Assembly: GCF_002257705.1 (NCBI RefSeq)
Contig: NZ_LSLK01000059.1
Location: 248,001-312,000 of the forward strand
Direction of reading: 5' to 3'
DNA from: Sporomusa silvacetica DSM 10669
GTDB lineage: Bacteria > Bacillota > Negativicutes > Sporomusales > Sporomusaceae
Length of the DNA stretch: 64,000 nt
Shown here: one piece after another, positions 38,290-47,078 of the stretch
Numbering within the stretch: position 1 is the first letter of the stretch
Layout: the number at the start of each line of letters is the position of its first letter
The notes under the pieces: generated by a model
The model's database searches: none
The model's input: the letters and a program-made list of their open reading frames with translations, nothing else
What the model was told of the DNA's origin: nothing
Position numbers and translations under genes: made by a program

Positions 38290-41223
38290 TTATTCTATTA
38301 CAGTCACCAATTCCCCAAACAGCTCTTTATTAGCCTTGATTAGTTGCTCGCCGCCTAAAACGCATAAGGTATTGGTTTTCATTACCGTATCGACAAGTTG
38401 GGCTAATTGGTGAATATCCTGCTGTTTAGTCGCCAGAATTTCATCCCGCTCCTGCTGCAGATCTCTTTGGCTAATATTACGAATATACGCAACATCTGCT
38501 CGTTCGCCCTTCATCTGCGGCGTCAGTGGCGTATCCATGGTACTTATGGTGCCAATAATATATTTGGTCATTTCGCGTTTACTAACTGTTTCAGCAGTGA
38601 AGTTGTTCAGATAGTCTACCGTTGCATCATACACCTTAATAGTGTCAGCCAAATTTGGATCGCGGTAAGAACCAAACACGACATTACCACTACGTTCAAA
38701 TTGAGCAAAAGCACCGTACGCTCCACCCTGCACCCGAATCCGATTCCACAGATAATCATAGCGCAAGATGGTTTCCAGCACCTTCATGCTGCCATGATAG
38801 CTAAATCCTAAGCGGCGGAAGTTGCCCCCTTTGGCTACATACTGTACCTTTCCCGATGTCATCAGGCCTTCATTACGAGCTTTAGCCTGGAAACTGTAGG
38901 TAACCGGCTCATATTGCCTTGTTCCTAGTTTGCCAAAAAGCACAGGCAATTTCTGGCAAAAGGTCTTATAATCTTCGTTTTCACAGGTTATGCCGATAAA
39001 AAGGTTGTTGCGATTAAAGATAGTCTGTGATACCTTCGCCAGCGTCTGGCCAATTTCGCTTATCCTAGCATCCAGATCTTGTTCCAGTTCTACAATAAAT
39101 TTGTAATAGGTCAGCTGACCAACTTCATTGTATTTGGCAACAGGTGATAAATAGGATAATAGACGGCTGGCCACTACCTGCTGGCCACGCCTAAAGAGCG
39201 CGCTATCCCAGGTTGCTTTGAGCTCGCGTATAAGTTCTTTCAAACGGGCTGCGTCTGTAAATAAACTGCCGCCGGTTATGTCGCCTAATAAGCCAAACAG
39301 CTCCGTTAGCTTGCTCACAAGCGCCTTAGCTTTAACCCGAAACATTGGCGTGTATATTTGATCATCACTGTTCTCTGAAAAAGCAAAGACATCATAGGAA
39401 AAACCACCTGTATGAATATTAGTCTCTTTCGCCAATTCGGCATAAGGATATTTTTCAGTATCAACCTTGCCCAAAATATCAGCCAGTAAAAACAAATAAG
39501 GCAACTCGGCTTCAGCTACGGCCCCGGTGTTGAAATAAAGATTAAGATACGCAATGCGATTGGTGAACAAGGGATGCAGCAAGACTGTTACGCCCTGTTC
39601 CTTATGCTCTTCGGCAACCAATTTCTCTGTTTTCGGATCAATATCTTTTAATTCCACCAGTGGAATCAGTTCAAGTTTTTCCGGTGCATCAGGGGTTTCC
39701 TGACGCATTTTCAATGCCTTGGTCTGCTCTACAAGCGCACCTAACTCAGCTTGGCTTAACCCATCCTTGTACTTGGCCAGCTTGGCCTTACTCTCAGCCG
39801 ACTTGCTTGCGCCGATCTTGCTATTAGGCTTTAGGGTGACCAATGCCTGGTGAGGGTTCTTTAGCAAGCAGTTTTTGATCAGCTGTTCAAAATAGCCGTG
39901 CCTAAATTGCTGTTTAATTTTCTCCAAAGCCGGTTCGTACGCTAAATGGATCAGCGGATTTTTATCATAAAGCCAGCTATCAAGACATTTTATGTTGTAA
40001 ACCAATCCTTTAGGATGTTTCCCGTAGTTGGCCTCCCGCAGGTGGAACTCGAAAATATTTACAGATGACTCTACCAGTTTTTTATCCAAGCCTTCGGTTG
40101 CCAGCTTGTTTAGTACAGCATAAACCGTTTCTTTAAACAAATCTACTTGCTCAGGATTAGCGCCGCCAACACCAAAGGTCATGGTTGGCTGAAGAATACT
40201 TTTATTATAGCTGCCGAATACCTCTTTTCCCAACCCAGCATCCAGAAGCGCTTTTTTCAATGGTGCTGCCGGGGTTTCTAAAAGAATATGTTCCAGCATC
40301 ATGAGGCCCAGATAACTTTCAGGATCGGTGGCTTTACCAGCAACAATATTTAATGTAATAAAGGTTTTATCGTTTGTTGATTCGTCCGGCGATACCGGGT
40401 AATCTACAACTTTTACAACCATTTCTTTAAACGGTTTTTGTAGCGGAATTTCAGAGTCAATCTCAACCCCTGTGAAGTCCTTGAGATAGGCAGCATCTAA
40501 AAACTTCAGATTATCTTCCAAATCCATATCACCATAAAGAAAAATATAGCTGTTAGCGGGATGATAGTATTTTTTATGAAAAGCAACAAATTGTTCCTGA
40601 GTAAGTTCTGGTATAAACTCAGGGTCGCCACCTGACTCAACGCCATAGGTGGTATCTGGGAACAGACTGGCATAAATCTGATGTTCTAAGATGGCATCTG
40701 GAGAAGAGAATACGCCTTTCATCTCATTGTAGACAACACCTTTATAAGTAAGCTCAGCCTCTTTATCAGGCAGCTCGTAATGCCAGCCCTCCTGCATAAG
40801 AATCGCAGGCGTTTCCAGCATCTGTGGATAAAATACAGCATCAAGATAAACATCCATCAAATTACGAAAATCCTTTTCATTGCGGCTAGCAACAGGATAC
40901 ATGGTCTTATCGGCAAAGGTCATGGCATTCAAAAAAGTGTTGAGCGAACCCTTTACCAGTTCAACAAACGGCTCTTTTATCGGAAATTTGCGTGAGCCGC
41001 AGAGCACCGAATGTTCCACAATATGCGGCACACCAGTTGAGTTCTCCGGCGGGGTACGGAAGGTAATAGAAAATACCTTATTATCATCTTCATTGCCCAA
41101 GTGCAGTAGCCTCGCACCACTTTGTTCATGCACAAACAATTTTGCATCAGAGTTAATCTCATCAACATGTCTAGCCTCTAGCAGCTTAAAGCCGTGATAG
41201 GTTTTACCAGTCTTAAAGGACAT
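38290..41223 (-). CDS. M16C insulinase-family metalloprotease (presequence protease type)
   Basis: 977 residues. The inverted zinc motif H67-I-V-E70-H71 lies in G-V-P-H-I-V-E-H-S-V-L-C-G-S-R-K-F-P, followed by S-L-N-T-F-L-N-A-M-T-F-A-D-K-T-M-Y-P-V-A-S. The third ligand Glu is expected in the V-V-Y-N-E-M-K-G-V-F-S-S region. C-terminal homologous halves include L-R-Y-D-Y-L-W-N-R-I-R-V-Q-G-G-A-Y-G-A. This is the full-length PreP/Cym1 layout. These enzymes degrade short unstructured peptides inside a closed chamber. No signal peptide is visible, so it is cytosolic. ATG behind GAGGTAACG. Bacterial hosts use it for peptide turnover; the exact role here is not known. Confidence 0.94.
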   Translation of the reverse strand: MSFKTGKTYHGFKLLEARHVDEINSDAKLFVHEQSGARLLHLGNEDDNKVFSITFRTPPENSTGVPHIVEHSVLCGSRKFPIKEPFVELVKGSLNTFLNAMTFADKTMYPVASRNEKDFRNLMDVYLDAVFYPQMLETPAILMQEGWHYELPDKEAELTYKGVVYNEMKGVFSSPDAILEHQIYASLFPDTTYGVESGGDPEFIPELTQEQFVAFHKKYYHPANSYIFLYGDMDLEDNLKFLDAAYLKDFTGVEIDSEIPLQKPFKEMVVKVVDYPVSPDESTNDKTFITLNIVAGKATDPESYLGLMMLEHILLETPAAPLKKALLDAGLGKEVFGSYNKSILQPTMTFGVGGANPEQVDLFKETVYAVLNKLATEGLDKKLVESSVNIFEFHLREANYGKHPKGLVYNIKCLDSWLYDKNPLIHLAYEPALEKIKQQFRHGYFEQLIKNCLLKNPHQALVTLKPNSKIGASKSAESKAKLAKYKDGLSQAELGALVEQTKALKMRQETPDAPEKLELIPLVELKDIDPKTEKLVAEEHKEQGVTVLLHPLFTNRIAYLNLYFNTGAVAEAELPYLFLLADILGKVDTEKYPYAELAKETNIHTGGFSYDVFAFSENSDDQIYTPMFRVKAKALVSKLTELFGLLGDITGGSLFTDAARLKELIRELKATWDSALFRRGQQVVASRLLSYLSPVAKYNEVGQLTYYKFIVELEQDLDARISEIGQTLAKVSQTIFNRNNLFIGITCENEDYKTFCQKLPVLFGKLGTRQYEPVTYSFQAKARNEGLMTSGKVQYVAKGGNFRRLGFSYHGSMKVLETILRYDYLWNRIRVQGGAYGAFAQFERSGNVVFGSYRDPNLADTIKVYDATVDYLNNFTAETVSKREMTKYIIGTISTMDTPLTPQMKGERADVAYIRNISQRDLQQERDEILATKQQDIHQLAQLVDTVMKTNTLCVLGGEQLIKANKELFGELVTVIE

Positions 41224-41329
41224 ATCGTTACCTCGCTTTTACCTTTTGTTTATCCTATGTAGTGTCTTACTAAGAAGTTAAGTATTCTTTTTCGGCAATC
41301 TGGAACAGTTTTCCTTCAAAATGAACAAA

Positions 41330-41352
41330 GAGAAGCTAATAAATAGCTTCTC
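41330..41352 (-). terminator. Terminator after the VOC gene
   Basis: GAGAAGCTA (41330-41338) pairs perfectly with TAGCTTCTC (41344-41352). On the minus strand TTTGTTCATTTT follows. It ends the PHP-VOC transcript before the protease gene. Confidence 0.65.
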
Positions 41353-41375
41353 CCGCTTGACAATAATTAATTATC

Positions 41376-41783
41376 CTATTTTTTAAATGAATCATAAAGC
41401 ACCTGATACTCATCTGTCGGCGGAATGGATTTATAAATATAGATATGAACGCCACTGGGATCATTAATGACAAAGCTACGTTCCCCCCACGGCTTATCAA
41501 CGAGCTCCTCACAAAACTCCACCTCAGCTTCCTTCAGCCGCCGATACTCGGCATCAACATCCTCTACTTCAAAGGAAATAATAATACCTGAGCCATGGAA
41601 AAATTCACCGGCATCGCGCTGCGGCTTGGTGAAACTAACCCCGACCGAAAGCTCTGGCGCAAGCAATTCAATATACCAGTCGCTTTCGTAGACAAGCTCA
41701 AATTTAAAATGCCGCATATAAAAGTCTTTGGATTCAGTTAGTTTGTCTGTACTAATTGTAGTATCCACCCGTGTTATTTTCAT
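41376..41783 (-). CDS. VOC/glyoxalase-family protein
   Basis: 135 residues from the ATG at 41783, behind GGGGGAGAG. Two beta-alpha-beta units are visible; the second contains I-I-I-S-F-E-V-E-D-V-D-A-E-Y-R-R-L-K and ends with W-G-E-R-S-F-V-I-N-D-P-S-G-V-H-I-Y-I-Y. This is the vicinal-oxygen-chelate fold. Not all metal ligands can be confirmed by eye, and the reaction is unknown. Its ATG overlaps the stop of the PHP gene by 4 bases (ATGA), so the two are translated together. Confidence 0.85.
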   Translation of the reverse strand: MKITRVDTTISTDKLTESKDFYMRHFKFELVYESDWYIELLAPELSVGVSFTKPQRDAGEFFHGSGIIISFEVEDVDAEYRRLKEAEVEFCEELVDKPWGERSFVINDPSGVHIYIYKSIPPTDEYQVLYDSFKK

Positions 41784-42556
41784 AAAGCTCTCCCCCATTC
41801 AGGTTTTCGCTGTTTAAAATGGACTACTTTTAGCTTGCAGGCTTCTGCCATACCCTGAGCAAGCGCCAGAGCCCGACCGATATCCTCCGGCTTATGTGCA
41901 TCGGAACCGATAGTCACCAGCTTACCGCCCAATTCAAAAAAGCGTTTATAAACCGGTAGCAACTGCTCTACCGCCGCCGGGCTTGTAAGACGGCGGGTAT
42001 TAATTTCCATAGCTTTCTCCTGATCAGCCGCAGCCTTTAGTATTTCATCAATTCTGTCGCTAAATTCGCAGTAATGGATATCCGGGTCCTGATAGCGGGC
42101 ATAGCGGGCAATATAATCAATATGGCCCAGACTATCAATGAAATCATGGCTCTTTATACACTGCAGCATAGCTTCAAAATACCGGTTGTATACCTCTTGC
42201 TTGGGCCGGGATTCATAAAAGGAGCTATGGTAAATGTCAACATTGTCAACAACATGAATTGAACCAATGACATAATCAAATAAATTATTTTCAATAATGC
42301 GCCGGTTTTCCTCCAAACAATCAAGACGCATACCAACCTCAATCCCGAGCAGCACCTTATCGCCCCGGTATTGAGCGTAATCCTGGAAATATGTTTTTAC
42401 ATCAAAAGTAAAGACATCTGGCTCAGGGTAAGCCAAATCCATATGCTCAGTAATAATAATCCCTAAATTTAAGTCAGCAGCCCTGCTAACAGCCGTCTTA
42501 ATGTCCATGTTGGAATCAGAAGAATAACGGGTATGAATATGGGTATCGAACAACAC
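41780..42556 (-). CDS. PHP-domain phosphatase (histidinol-phosphatase-like)
   Basis: 258 residues with a GTG start behind GGGAGG. PHP motifs: D-T-H-I-H-T-R-Y-S-S-D (residues 4-14), I-T-E-H-M-D, G-I-E-V-G-M, V-I-G-S-I-H, and the C-terminal I-G-S-D-A-H. These bind a trinuclear metal centre in the HisK-type phosphatases. The histidine pathway is not near, so the substrate may be different. Coupling to a VOC protein by a 4-base overlap is a clue worth following. Confidence 0.88.
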   Translation of the reverse strand: MLFDTHIHTRYSSDSNMDIKTAVSRAADLNLGIIITEHMDLAYPEPDVFTFDVKTYFQDYAQYRGDKVLLGIEVGMRLDCLEENRRIIENNLFDYVIGSIHVVDNVDIYHSSFYESRPKQEVYNRYFEAMLQCIKSHDFIDSLGHIDYIARYARYQDPDIHYCEFSDRIDEILKAAADQEKAMEINTRRLTSPAAVEQLLPVYKRFFELGGKLVTIGSDAHKPEDIGRALALAQGMAEACKLKVVHFKQRKPEWGRAL

Positions 42557-42678
42557 AGAAAAAGCCTCCCTAATTCAAGAGAATAGAAACGTGATTATCT
42601 ACCATTCTAATACAAAAATACCAAAACTACAAATATCTAAGAGGACGAATCTATTTTTTTATCCAGATGGAAAGCCTG

Positions 42679-43620
42679 CTACACTGGCAGCGGATATTCA
42701 ACAATAAGCTGGCCGGACGGCAATTTGTCTACCGCAAAGCCTGCAATAAGTTCTGATGCTTTAACTTGCTGGCATCGTTCCAGCAAACCGGCTTTCCAGG
42801 CCAGATAGCCGATAATACTTTCCGCTTTTACACCGCGCTCCCGAAGCACGGCAATAGATAAGGCCTGCTGCCGCTTGGATAAGCGATGTCCTTCCTGATC
42901 TATTAATAGCGGCACATGCGTAAAAACTGGAGCTTTTAGCCCTAGCAGCCGATATAACAGCAGTTGGCGCGGCGTTGAGCTTAAAAGATCATCGCCGCGT
43001 AAAACATGAGTAATGTTCATAGCGGCATCATCCACCACAACCGCTAATTGATACGCATGAATACCATCAGAACGCCGCATGATAAAGTCCCCAATCTCCC
43101 GGCTGATATCCTGACTGCGAAATCCTGCATGCAAATCTGAAAAGCAAATTTCTCCCGGTGGTACGGCTAAACGCAGCGCGGGATGCCGGATTACCTGCCT
43201 GGCATCGTCAAGCTTACGCCGCCGACAAATACCAGCGTACACACGTTCATTTTCGCCACCATGCGGTGCCGATGCGGCCAGTTCAGCCCGAGTACAGTAG
43301 CAGGGATATACCAAGCCTGCTGCCGTCAGTCGTTCAAGTGCCGCCTGGTACAGCCCACGCCGCTCAGCCTGACAGTAAGGCGCATAGTAGCCACCAACAT
43401 CTGGCCCCTCGTCCCAATCAAGCCCCAGCCATTTCATATCAACCATCAGCTTTTCTCCATATTCAGTCCGCGACCGGTCAGGATCAAGATCTTCTACTCT
43501 GAGTACCATGGTTCCGCCAGCCGCTCGCACCTGTAGCCAGGCCAACAGCGCCGTCCAGGCATTGCCTAAATGAATTTCACCTGTGGGACTAGGAGCAAAC
43601 CGCCCTCGCATTGTTCGCAT
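42679..43620 (-). CDS. gluQ: Glutamyl-Q tRNA(Asp) synthetase
   Basis: 313 residues from the ATG at 43620 (M-R-T-M-R-G-R-F-A-P-S-P-T-G); GGAGG lies 12 bases before it and the longer frame overlaps the upstream terminator. HIGH-like motif H-L-G-N, and KMSKS-like motif H-R-L-S-K-R-Q. The zinc site C-Y-C ... Y-x-x-x-C (about residues 106-131) is the GluQ-RS mark. The tRNA anticodon-binding domain of GluRS is missing, as expected. It attaches glutamate to queuosine in tRNA(Asp). The 122-base gap before the PHP gene shows nothing of note. Confidence 0.94.
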   Translation of the reverse strand: MRTMRGRFAPSPTGEIHLGNAWTALLAWLQVRAAGGTMVLRVEDLDPDRSRTEYGEKLMVDMKWLGLDWDEGPDVGGYYAPYCQAERRGLYQAALERLTAAGLVYPCYCTRAELAASAPHGGENERVYAGICRRRKLDDARQVIRHPALRLAVPPGEICFSDLHAGFRSQDISREIGDFIMRRSDGIHAYQLAVVVDDAAMNITHVLRGDDLLSSTPRQLLLYRLLGLKAPVFTHVPLLIDQEGHRLSKRQQALSIAVLRERGVKAESIIGYLAWKAGLLERCQQVKASELIAGFAVDKLPSGQLIVEYPLPV

Positions 43621-43650
43621 AATGACTCTTGGCCTCCTTTGATATGAATA

Positions 43651-43697
43651 TAATAACAACAAAGCCGGGGCTTGCCACCCCGGCTTTGTTGTTATTA
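43651..43697 (-). terminator. Strong terminator after the uracil permease gene
   Basis: A 19-bp perfect stem (AATAACAACAAAGCCGGGG with its complement at 43678-43696) around a CTTGCCA loop. The stop codon of the permease is inside the stem. A T-rich TTTGTTGTTATTATATT run follows on the minus strand. Confidence 0.9.
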
Positions 43698-44972
43698 CTC
43701 CTGACTTTGCTGGGTTTCAGCAGCATCATTATCATTGGTAAGACCCAGCTTGTCAAATATCGTAAAGGTCAAACCAAGAATGATCGCTACTATGGTAGCT
43801 AACGCCATCCCTTTAAGTGTGACTGAGCCAAAGGTCATATGGGCACCGCTGACACCGATAATCAGGACAACAGCTGTTAAAATCAAATTGCGCGAACGGT
43901 TATAATCCACTTTCGACTCTACCAGTATCCGAACACCAGAAGCCGCGATAACCCCGAATAATAACAGCGACACACCACCCATAACCGGGGCGGGAATACT
44001 TTGAATAAGGGCTGCCAGTTTACCGACAAAGGATAATACAATGGCAAGGACTGCCGCAAAGCCAATTACCCAGACACTATAGACCCGGGATAAAGCCATA
44101 ACGCCAATATTTTCTCCATACGTGGTATTGGGTGTAGAGCCAAAAAAACCAGATAGAATTGTCGATAAGCCATTGCCTAACAAGGAACGATGCAATCCTG
44201 GTGATGCCGACAAATCGCGACCCACAATATTACTGGTAACTACCAAGTGGCCGATGTGTTCAGCAATAACTACCAACGAAGCAGGAATGATAATTATGAT
44301 GGCTTGCAAATTAAATTCAGGCGTATAGAAGGTAGGCAGCGCAAACCATGGCGTTGTGTACACGGCTGCTAAATTAACCATCCCCAACGTCAAGGCCAGA
44401 GCATAACCGGCAGCGATACCAATTAATATCGGAATAACAGCAAAAAAGCCGCGGAATAAAACAGAACCGAGAATGGTTACCCCCAGCGTAAAGATAGACA
44501 CCATTATCACTTGGGGATCAGGTGTCTTAGCCAGCAGCCCAGCCATATCAGCAGCAACCGGAGCCAGCTCCAAGCCGATAATAGCAACAATGGCGCCCAT
44601 GGCAGCTGGTGGAAAAACAACATCAATCCATTTCGTGCCAACCACGCCAATACTTAAAGCTACTATGGTAAAAATTAGACCAGCGGCAATGAAACCACCG
44701 AGTGCAGCACCATACCCGTATTGGGCCAAGACCAAAAACACTGGTGATAAAAAAGCAAAGCTTGAGCCTAAATAGGCAGGAATTTTTCCTTTAGTAATAA
44801 AAATGTAGAGCAGTGTACCGATACCATTCCACAATAGTACTGTAGCCGGGTTAATCTTAAATAAAATCGGAACAAGGACTGTGGCCCCAAACATGGCAAA
44901 TAGGTGTTGCAGACTTAACGGCAACGTTTCAATCATCGGTAATTTTTCTTCCACTTGAATGGTTCGTCGCAT
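43695..44972 (-). CDS. uraA: NCS2-family uracil permease
   Basis: 425 residues with 12-14 membrane helices. The N-terminus P-L-S-L-Q-H-L-F-A-M-F-G-A-T-V-L-V-P is the UraA/PyrP pattern. Key transport residues are visible: A-E-H-I-G-H-L in helix 8 and S-T-P-N-T-T-Y-G-E-N-I-G-V-M-A-L-S-R in helix 10. It imports uracil with protons. ATG behind AAGGAGGGG. No PyrR attenuator could be recognised in the 125-base gap before it. With upp (22.1 kb) it would complete uracil salvage. Confidence 0.93.
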   Translation of the reverse strand: MRRTIQVEEKLPMIETLPLSLQHLFAMFGATVLVPILFKINPATVLLWNGIGTLLYIFITKGKIPAYLGSSFAFLSPVFLVLAQYGYGAALGGFIAAGLIFTIVALSIGVVGTKWIDVVFPPAAMGAIVAIIGLELAPVAADMAGLLAKTPDPQVIMVSIFTLGVTILGSVLFRGFFAVIPILIGIAAGYALALTLGMVNLAAVYTTPWFALPTFYTPEFNLQAIIIIIPASLVVIAEHIGHLVVTSNIVGRDLSASPGLHRSLLGNGLSTILSGFFGSTPNTTYGENIGVMALSRVYSVWVIGFAAVLAIVLSFVGKLAALIQSIPAPVMGGVSLLLFGVIAASGVRILVESKVDYNRSRNLILTAVVLIIGVSGAHMTFGSVTLKGMALATIVAIILGLTFTIFDKLGLTNDNDAAETQQSQE

Positions 44973-45054
44973 AAAACCCCTCCTTAAATAAAGCTTTCAT
45001 AATTTTAAGCCTATAGGGCAACCCTTGTCAAGATATGGAATACTATGACAGCGA

Positions 45055-45093
45055 AAAAGAGTCGGCGCTCTTGAAGATACGCACTGACTCTTT
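45055..45093 (-). terminator. Terminator after the zinc-ribbon gene
   Basis: AAAGAGTC-AGTGCG pairs with GCGC-GACTCTTTTT on the minus strand (45055-45068 with 45081-45093), followed by a short T run. It lies directly after the stop of the zinc-ribbon gene and before uraA. Confidence 0.75.
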
Positions 45094-45097
45094 GCTA

Positions 45098-45355
45098 TTA
45101 CTTATGCCATCTTTTTAAGTTAGGCAAGTGTTCCCGCAATAATCTTCTTGCTGCCGCTTCTGTCATTCCGTTTTCTTTCATATGCGGTAAACAAACTTCA
45201 ATCATCCCTTCCAGCGTCAAATCCGGCTGCTTAAATTGTCCATTTTCATAGCAATAAATACAATACTCTTCGGTTTTACTCCCACTAGCAGTTGTTCCCA
45301 ATAGTTCTTCTTGTCCGCTAAGCGGCATACCACAGCTTTGACAAAACTTTTCCAT
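45098..45355 (-). CDS. Small zinc-ribbon protein
   Basis: 85 residues, ATG behind GGAGGTG. A zinc ribbon fills the first half: F-C-Q-S-C-G-M-P-L at residues 4-12 and E-Y-C-I-Y-C-Y at about 30-36. This is the putative zinc-ribbon family with an N-terminal C-Q-S-C-G-M-P. The C-terminal half is a helical stretch (M-T-E-A-A-A-R-R-L-L-R-E-H-L-P-N-L-K-R-W) found in the same family. Function unknown. It follows the radical SAM gene by 42 bases. Confidence 0.87.
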   Translation of the reverse strand: MEKFCQSCGMPLSGQEELLGTTASGSKTEEYCIYCYENGQFKQPDLTLEGMIEVCLPHMKENGMTEAAARRLLREHLPNLKRWHK

Positions 45356-45397
45356 CTGGCACCTCCAAAATATTTTATGACAGCTTTCCTCACCTTT

Positions 45398-46291
45398 TCA
45401 TTCGACGTTATTATAAGGGTCCCAGTCAATCAGCTGGCTTAATCGTGCCTCAGCCATTTGTAGTTCTGCAAGCAATCTGTTCTTATCCTTAGACAAGGTA
45501 CCTGCCAAGGCAACCTGATTAGAGCTATGAGTGCTTCTAAACAGACAGTGACTACCTGGCGGTAAGTCAATGTTACTCACCAATTGGTACAGTTCGCCCA
45601 TAATCTTCGCTGGTGGCAGCGGCACAAATTCACCGCGTTCAAATTCAGCTAACAGTTCACTGCCACGGTATAGCATAAGCGTCAATGCACTCAGCATCTG
45701 GGGTTGGATAGCGTTGACTGCCTGGGCGGTATGCAAGGCATGACGGCTAGAATGAACTTGACCACCGAGACCGGCAATAACCATCAGTGACAACTTGATG
45801 CCTGACGCTACAATACGCTGACCAGCAGCAATGGCCTCAGCCGCGTCAACGCCTTTATTTATCTGTCTTAGTACAAGTTCATCACCTGATTCCAATCCAT
45901 AATAAACCAGCCTAAGCCCGGCCTCCCGCAGCGCCGCCAATTCTAACGGCGTTTTATTCAGTATATCCTTAGGACCGGCATAACACGATACCCGTTGCAA
46001 GCGGGGAAAAGATTGCTGCAAAACATGCAATATAGCTAACAGCTTGTCTGTTGCCAGCACCATTGCGTTGCCATCTGCCAAAAATATACGGCGAATGTGC
46101 TGAGCATAGGGTTTAGCCGCCTCGATCTGGGCCAAGACTTCTTCCCATGGCCGCACGCGAAAGTCAACCGAACGATACATAGTACAATAGGTACAGGCAT
46201 TATGGGAGCAGCCTATTGTTATCCGTAAAATGAAGCTGTACGCTTCACTGGGTGGACGAAACACCATTCCATCAGCAGTGTCAAAATACAA
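45398..46291 (-). CDS. Radical SAM protein with C-x4-C-x2-C cluster motif
   Basis: 297 residues with a TTG start (46291), eight bases after GAGG; no ATG lies nearby. The iron-sulfur motif is G-C28-S-H-N-A-C33-T-Y-C36-T-M-Y, one residue longer than the usual C-x3-C-x2-C, as in a known subfamily with G-C-S-H-N-x-C-x-x-C. A later Y-G-L-E-S-G and G-L-G-G-Q fit the radical SAM barrel. Substrate unknown. It sits between cheW and a zinc-ribbon gene with no clear link to either. Confidence 0.88.
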   Translation of the reverse strand: MYFDTADGMVFRPPSEAYSFILRITIGCSHNACTYCTMYRSVDFRVRPWEEVLAQIEAAKPYAQHIRRIFLADGNAMVLATDKLLAILHVLQQSFPRLQRVSCYAGPKDILNKTPLELAALREAGLRLVYYGLESGDELVLRQINKGVDAAEAIAAGQRIVASGIKLSLMVIAGLGGQVHSSRHALHTAQAVNAIQPQMLSALTLMLYRGSELLAEFERGEFVPLPPAKIMGELYQLVSNIDLPPGSHCLFRSTHSSNQVALAGTLSKDKNRLLAELQMAEARLSQLIDWDPYNNVE

Positions 46292-46348
46292 ATATATCGC
46301 CTCTTGTCAAATTGGTAATGTAACCCTTCCTACTGTAACAAAAATAGA

Positions 46349-46386
46349 AAAAGTTGTCAAAAGACCTGAGCCCCCTAACAACTTTT
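46349..46386 (-). terminator. Terminator after cheW
   Basis: AAAAGTTGT (46349-46357) pairs with ACAACTTTT (46378-46386) around a 20-base loop; the minus strand then reads TTCTATTTTTG. It lies just after the cheW stop. Confidence 0.6.
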
Positions 46387-46395
46387 GTAAAGCAA

Positions 46396-46857
46396 CTAAG
46401 CTAGTTGCTGAGTACTTGTTTCCCGCTCTGCTTCTACCAGCAAGCGGTCAAAATCTAAAATAAAAATTCTTCTTTCACCCACCCTGCCAATGCCGTCAAT
46501 ATACTGTGTTTCCCCTCCGGTTTCAAGGCAGATTGGCCGCTCGATTTCTTCATCATCGAAGTATACAATATCTTTTATTTCATCAACGATACAGCCTATA
46601 GGCATATCATTCGTACTAGCTATAATAATTTTACTTTCTTCTTTAATTGGCGTATTTTCCAAGTTTAATTTATAGCGCAAATTGTAACCATAAATGACAT
46701 TACCCCGTAAGCTTATTCTGCCTTCAATCTCTTTCGGCATACTTGGAACCTTTTGGATATTACACCGTTTAGCCCTCAAAATACCATTTATCAGTCTGGC
46801 ATCAATGCCAAACTCCTGACCATCCATTTCAAACACAACCAGTTGTACACGCGACAT
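46396..46857 (-). CDS. cheW: CheW-like chemotaxis coupling protein
   Basis: 153 residues from the ATG at 46857, behind AGGAGGGGG; the frame extends 31 codons further without match. It has the CheW pattern: V-Q-L-V-V-F-E-M-D-G-Q-E-F-G-I-D, I-Q-K-V-P-S-M-P-K-E-I-E-G-R-I-S-L-R-G-N-V-I, G-C-I-V-D-E-I-K-D-I-V and an R-R-I-F-I-L-D-F end. CheW links receptors to the CheA kinase. It is a lone gene, away from the flagellar cluster, so it may serve one dedicated receptor or a CheV-like side system. Confidence 0.9.
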   Translation of the reverse strand: MSRVQLVVFEMDGQEFGIDARLINGILRAKRCNIQKVPSMPKEIEGRISLRGNVIYGYNLRYKLNLENTPIKEESKIIIASTNDMPIGCIVDEIKDIVYFDDEEIERPICLETGGETQYIDGIGRVGERRIFILDFDRLLVEAERETSTQQLA

Positions 46858-46954
46858 AGTAAGTAACCCCCTCCTCTTATCAGAGAAATAGTTTATGACT
46901 ATGATCTGCCTATGGCAACTGTTTTGCTCTCCCCCCTTTCTACTCAGCAACAGA

Positions 46955-46972
46955 TTTGTCGATTACGACAAA
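46955..46972. promoter_or_regulatory. 18-bp palindrome upstream of cheW
   Basis: TTTGTCG-ATTA-CGACAAA is a perfect 7-bp inverted repeat with a 4-base centre, about 100 bases before the cheW ATG. It may be an operator or a small hairpin. No protein can be named. The rest of the 221-base gap to 47078 holds the mocA terminator. Confidence 0.45.
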
Positions 46973-47031
46973 TTACCCTACTTTCTCTATTCTATGTTAA
47001 ATCTGGTTTTCCTCCCAACATATCCCATGTG

Positions 47032-47063
47032 AAAATAAAAACGCTCACTTTCGAGCAAGCGTT
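47032..47063 (-). terminator. Terminator after the mocA-like gene
   Basis: On the minus strand AACGCT (47058-47063) pairs with AGCGTT (47040-47045), with an inner GCTC/GAGC option, followed by TTTTATTTTC. It ends the yqeC-mocA transcript. Confidence 0.75.
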
Positions 47064-47078
47064 CCTCTCATACAAGAA

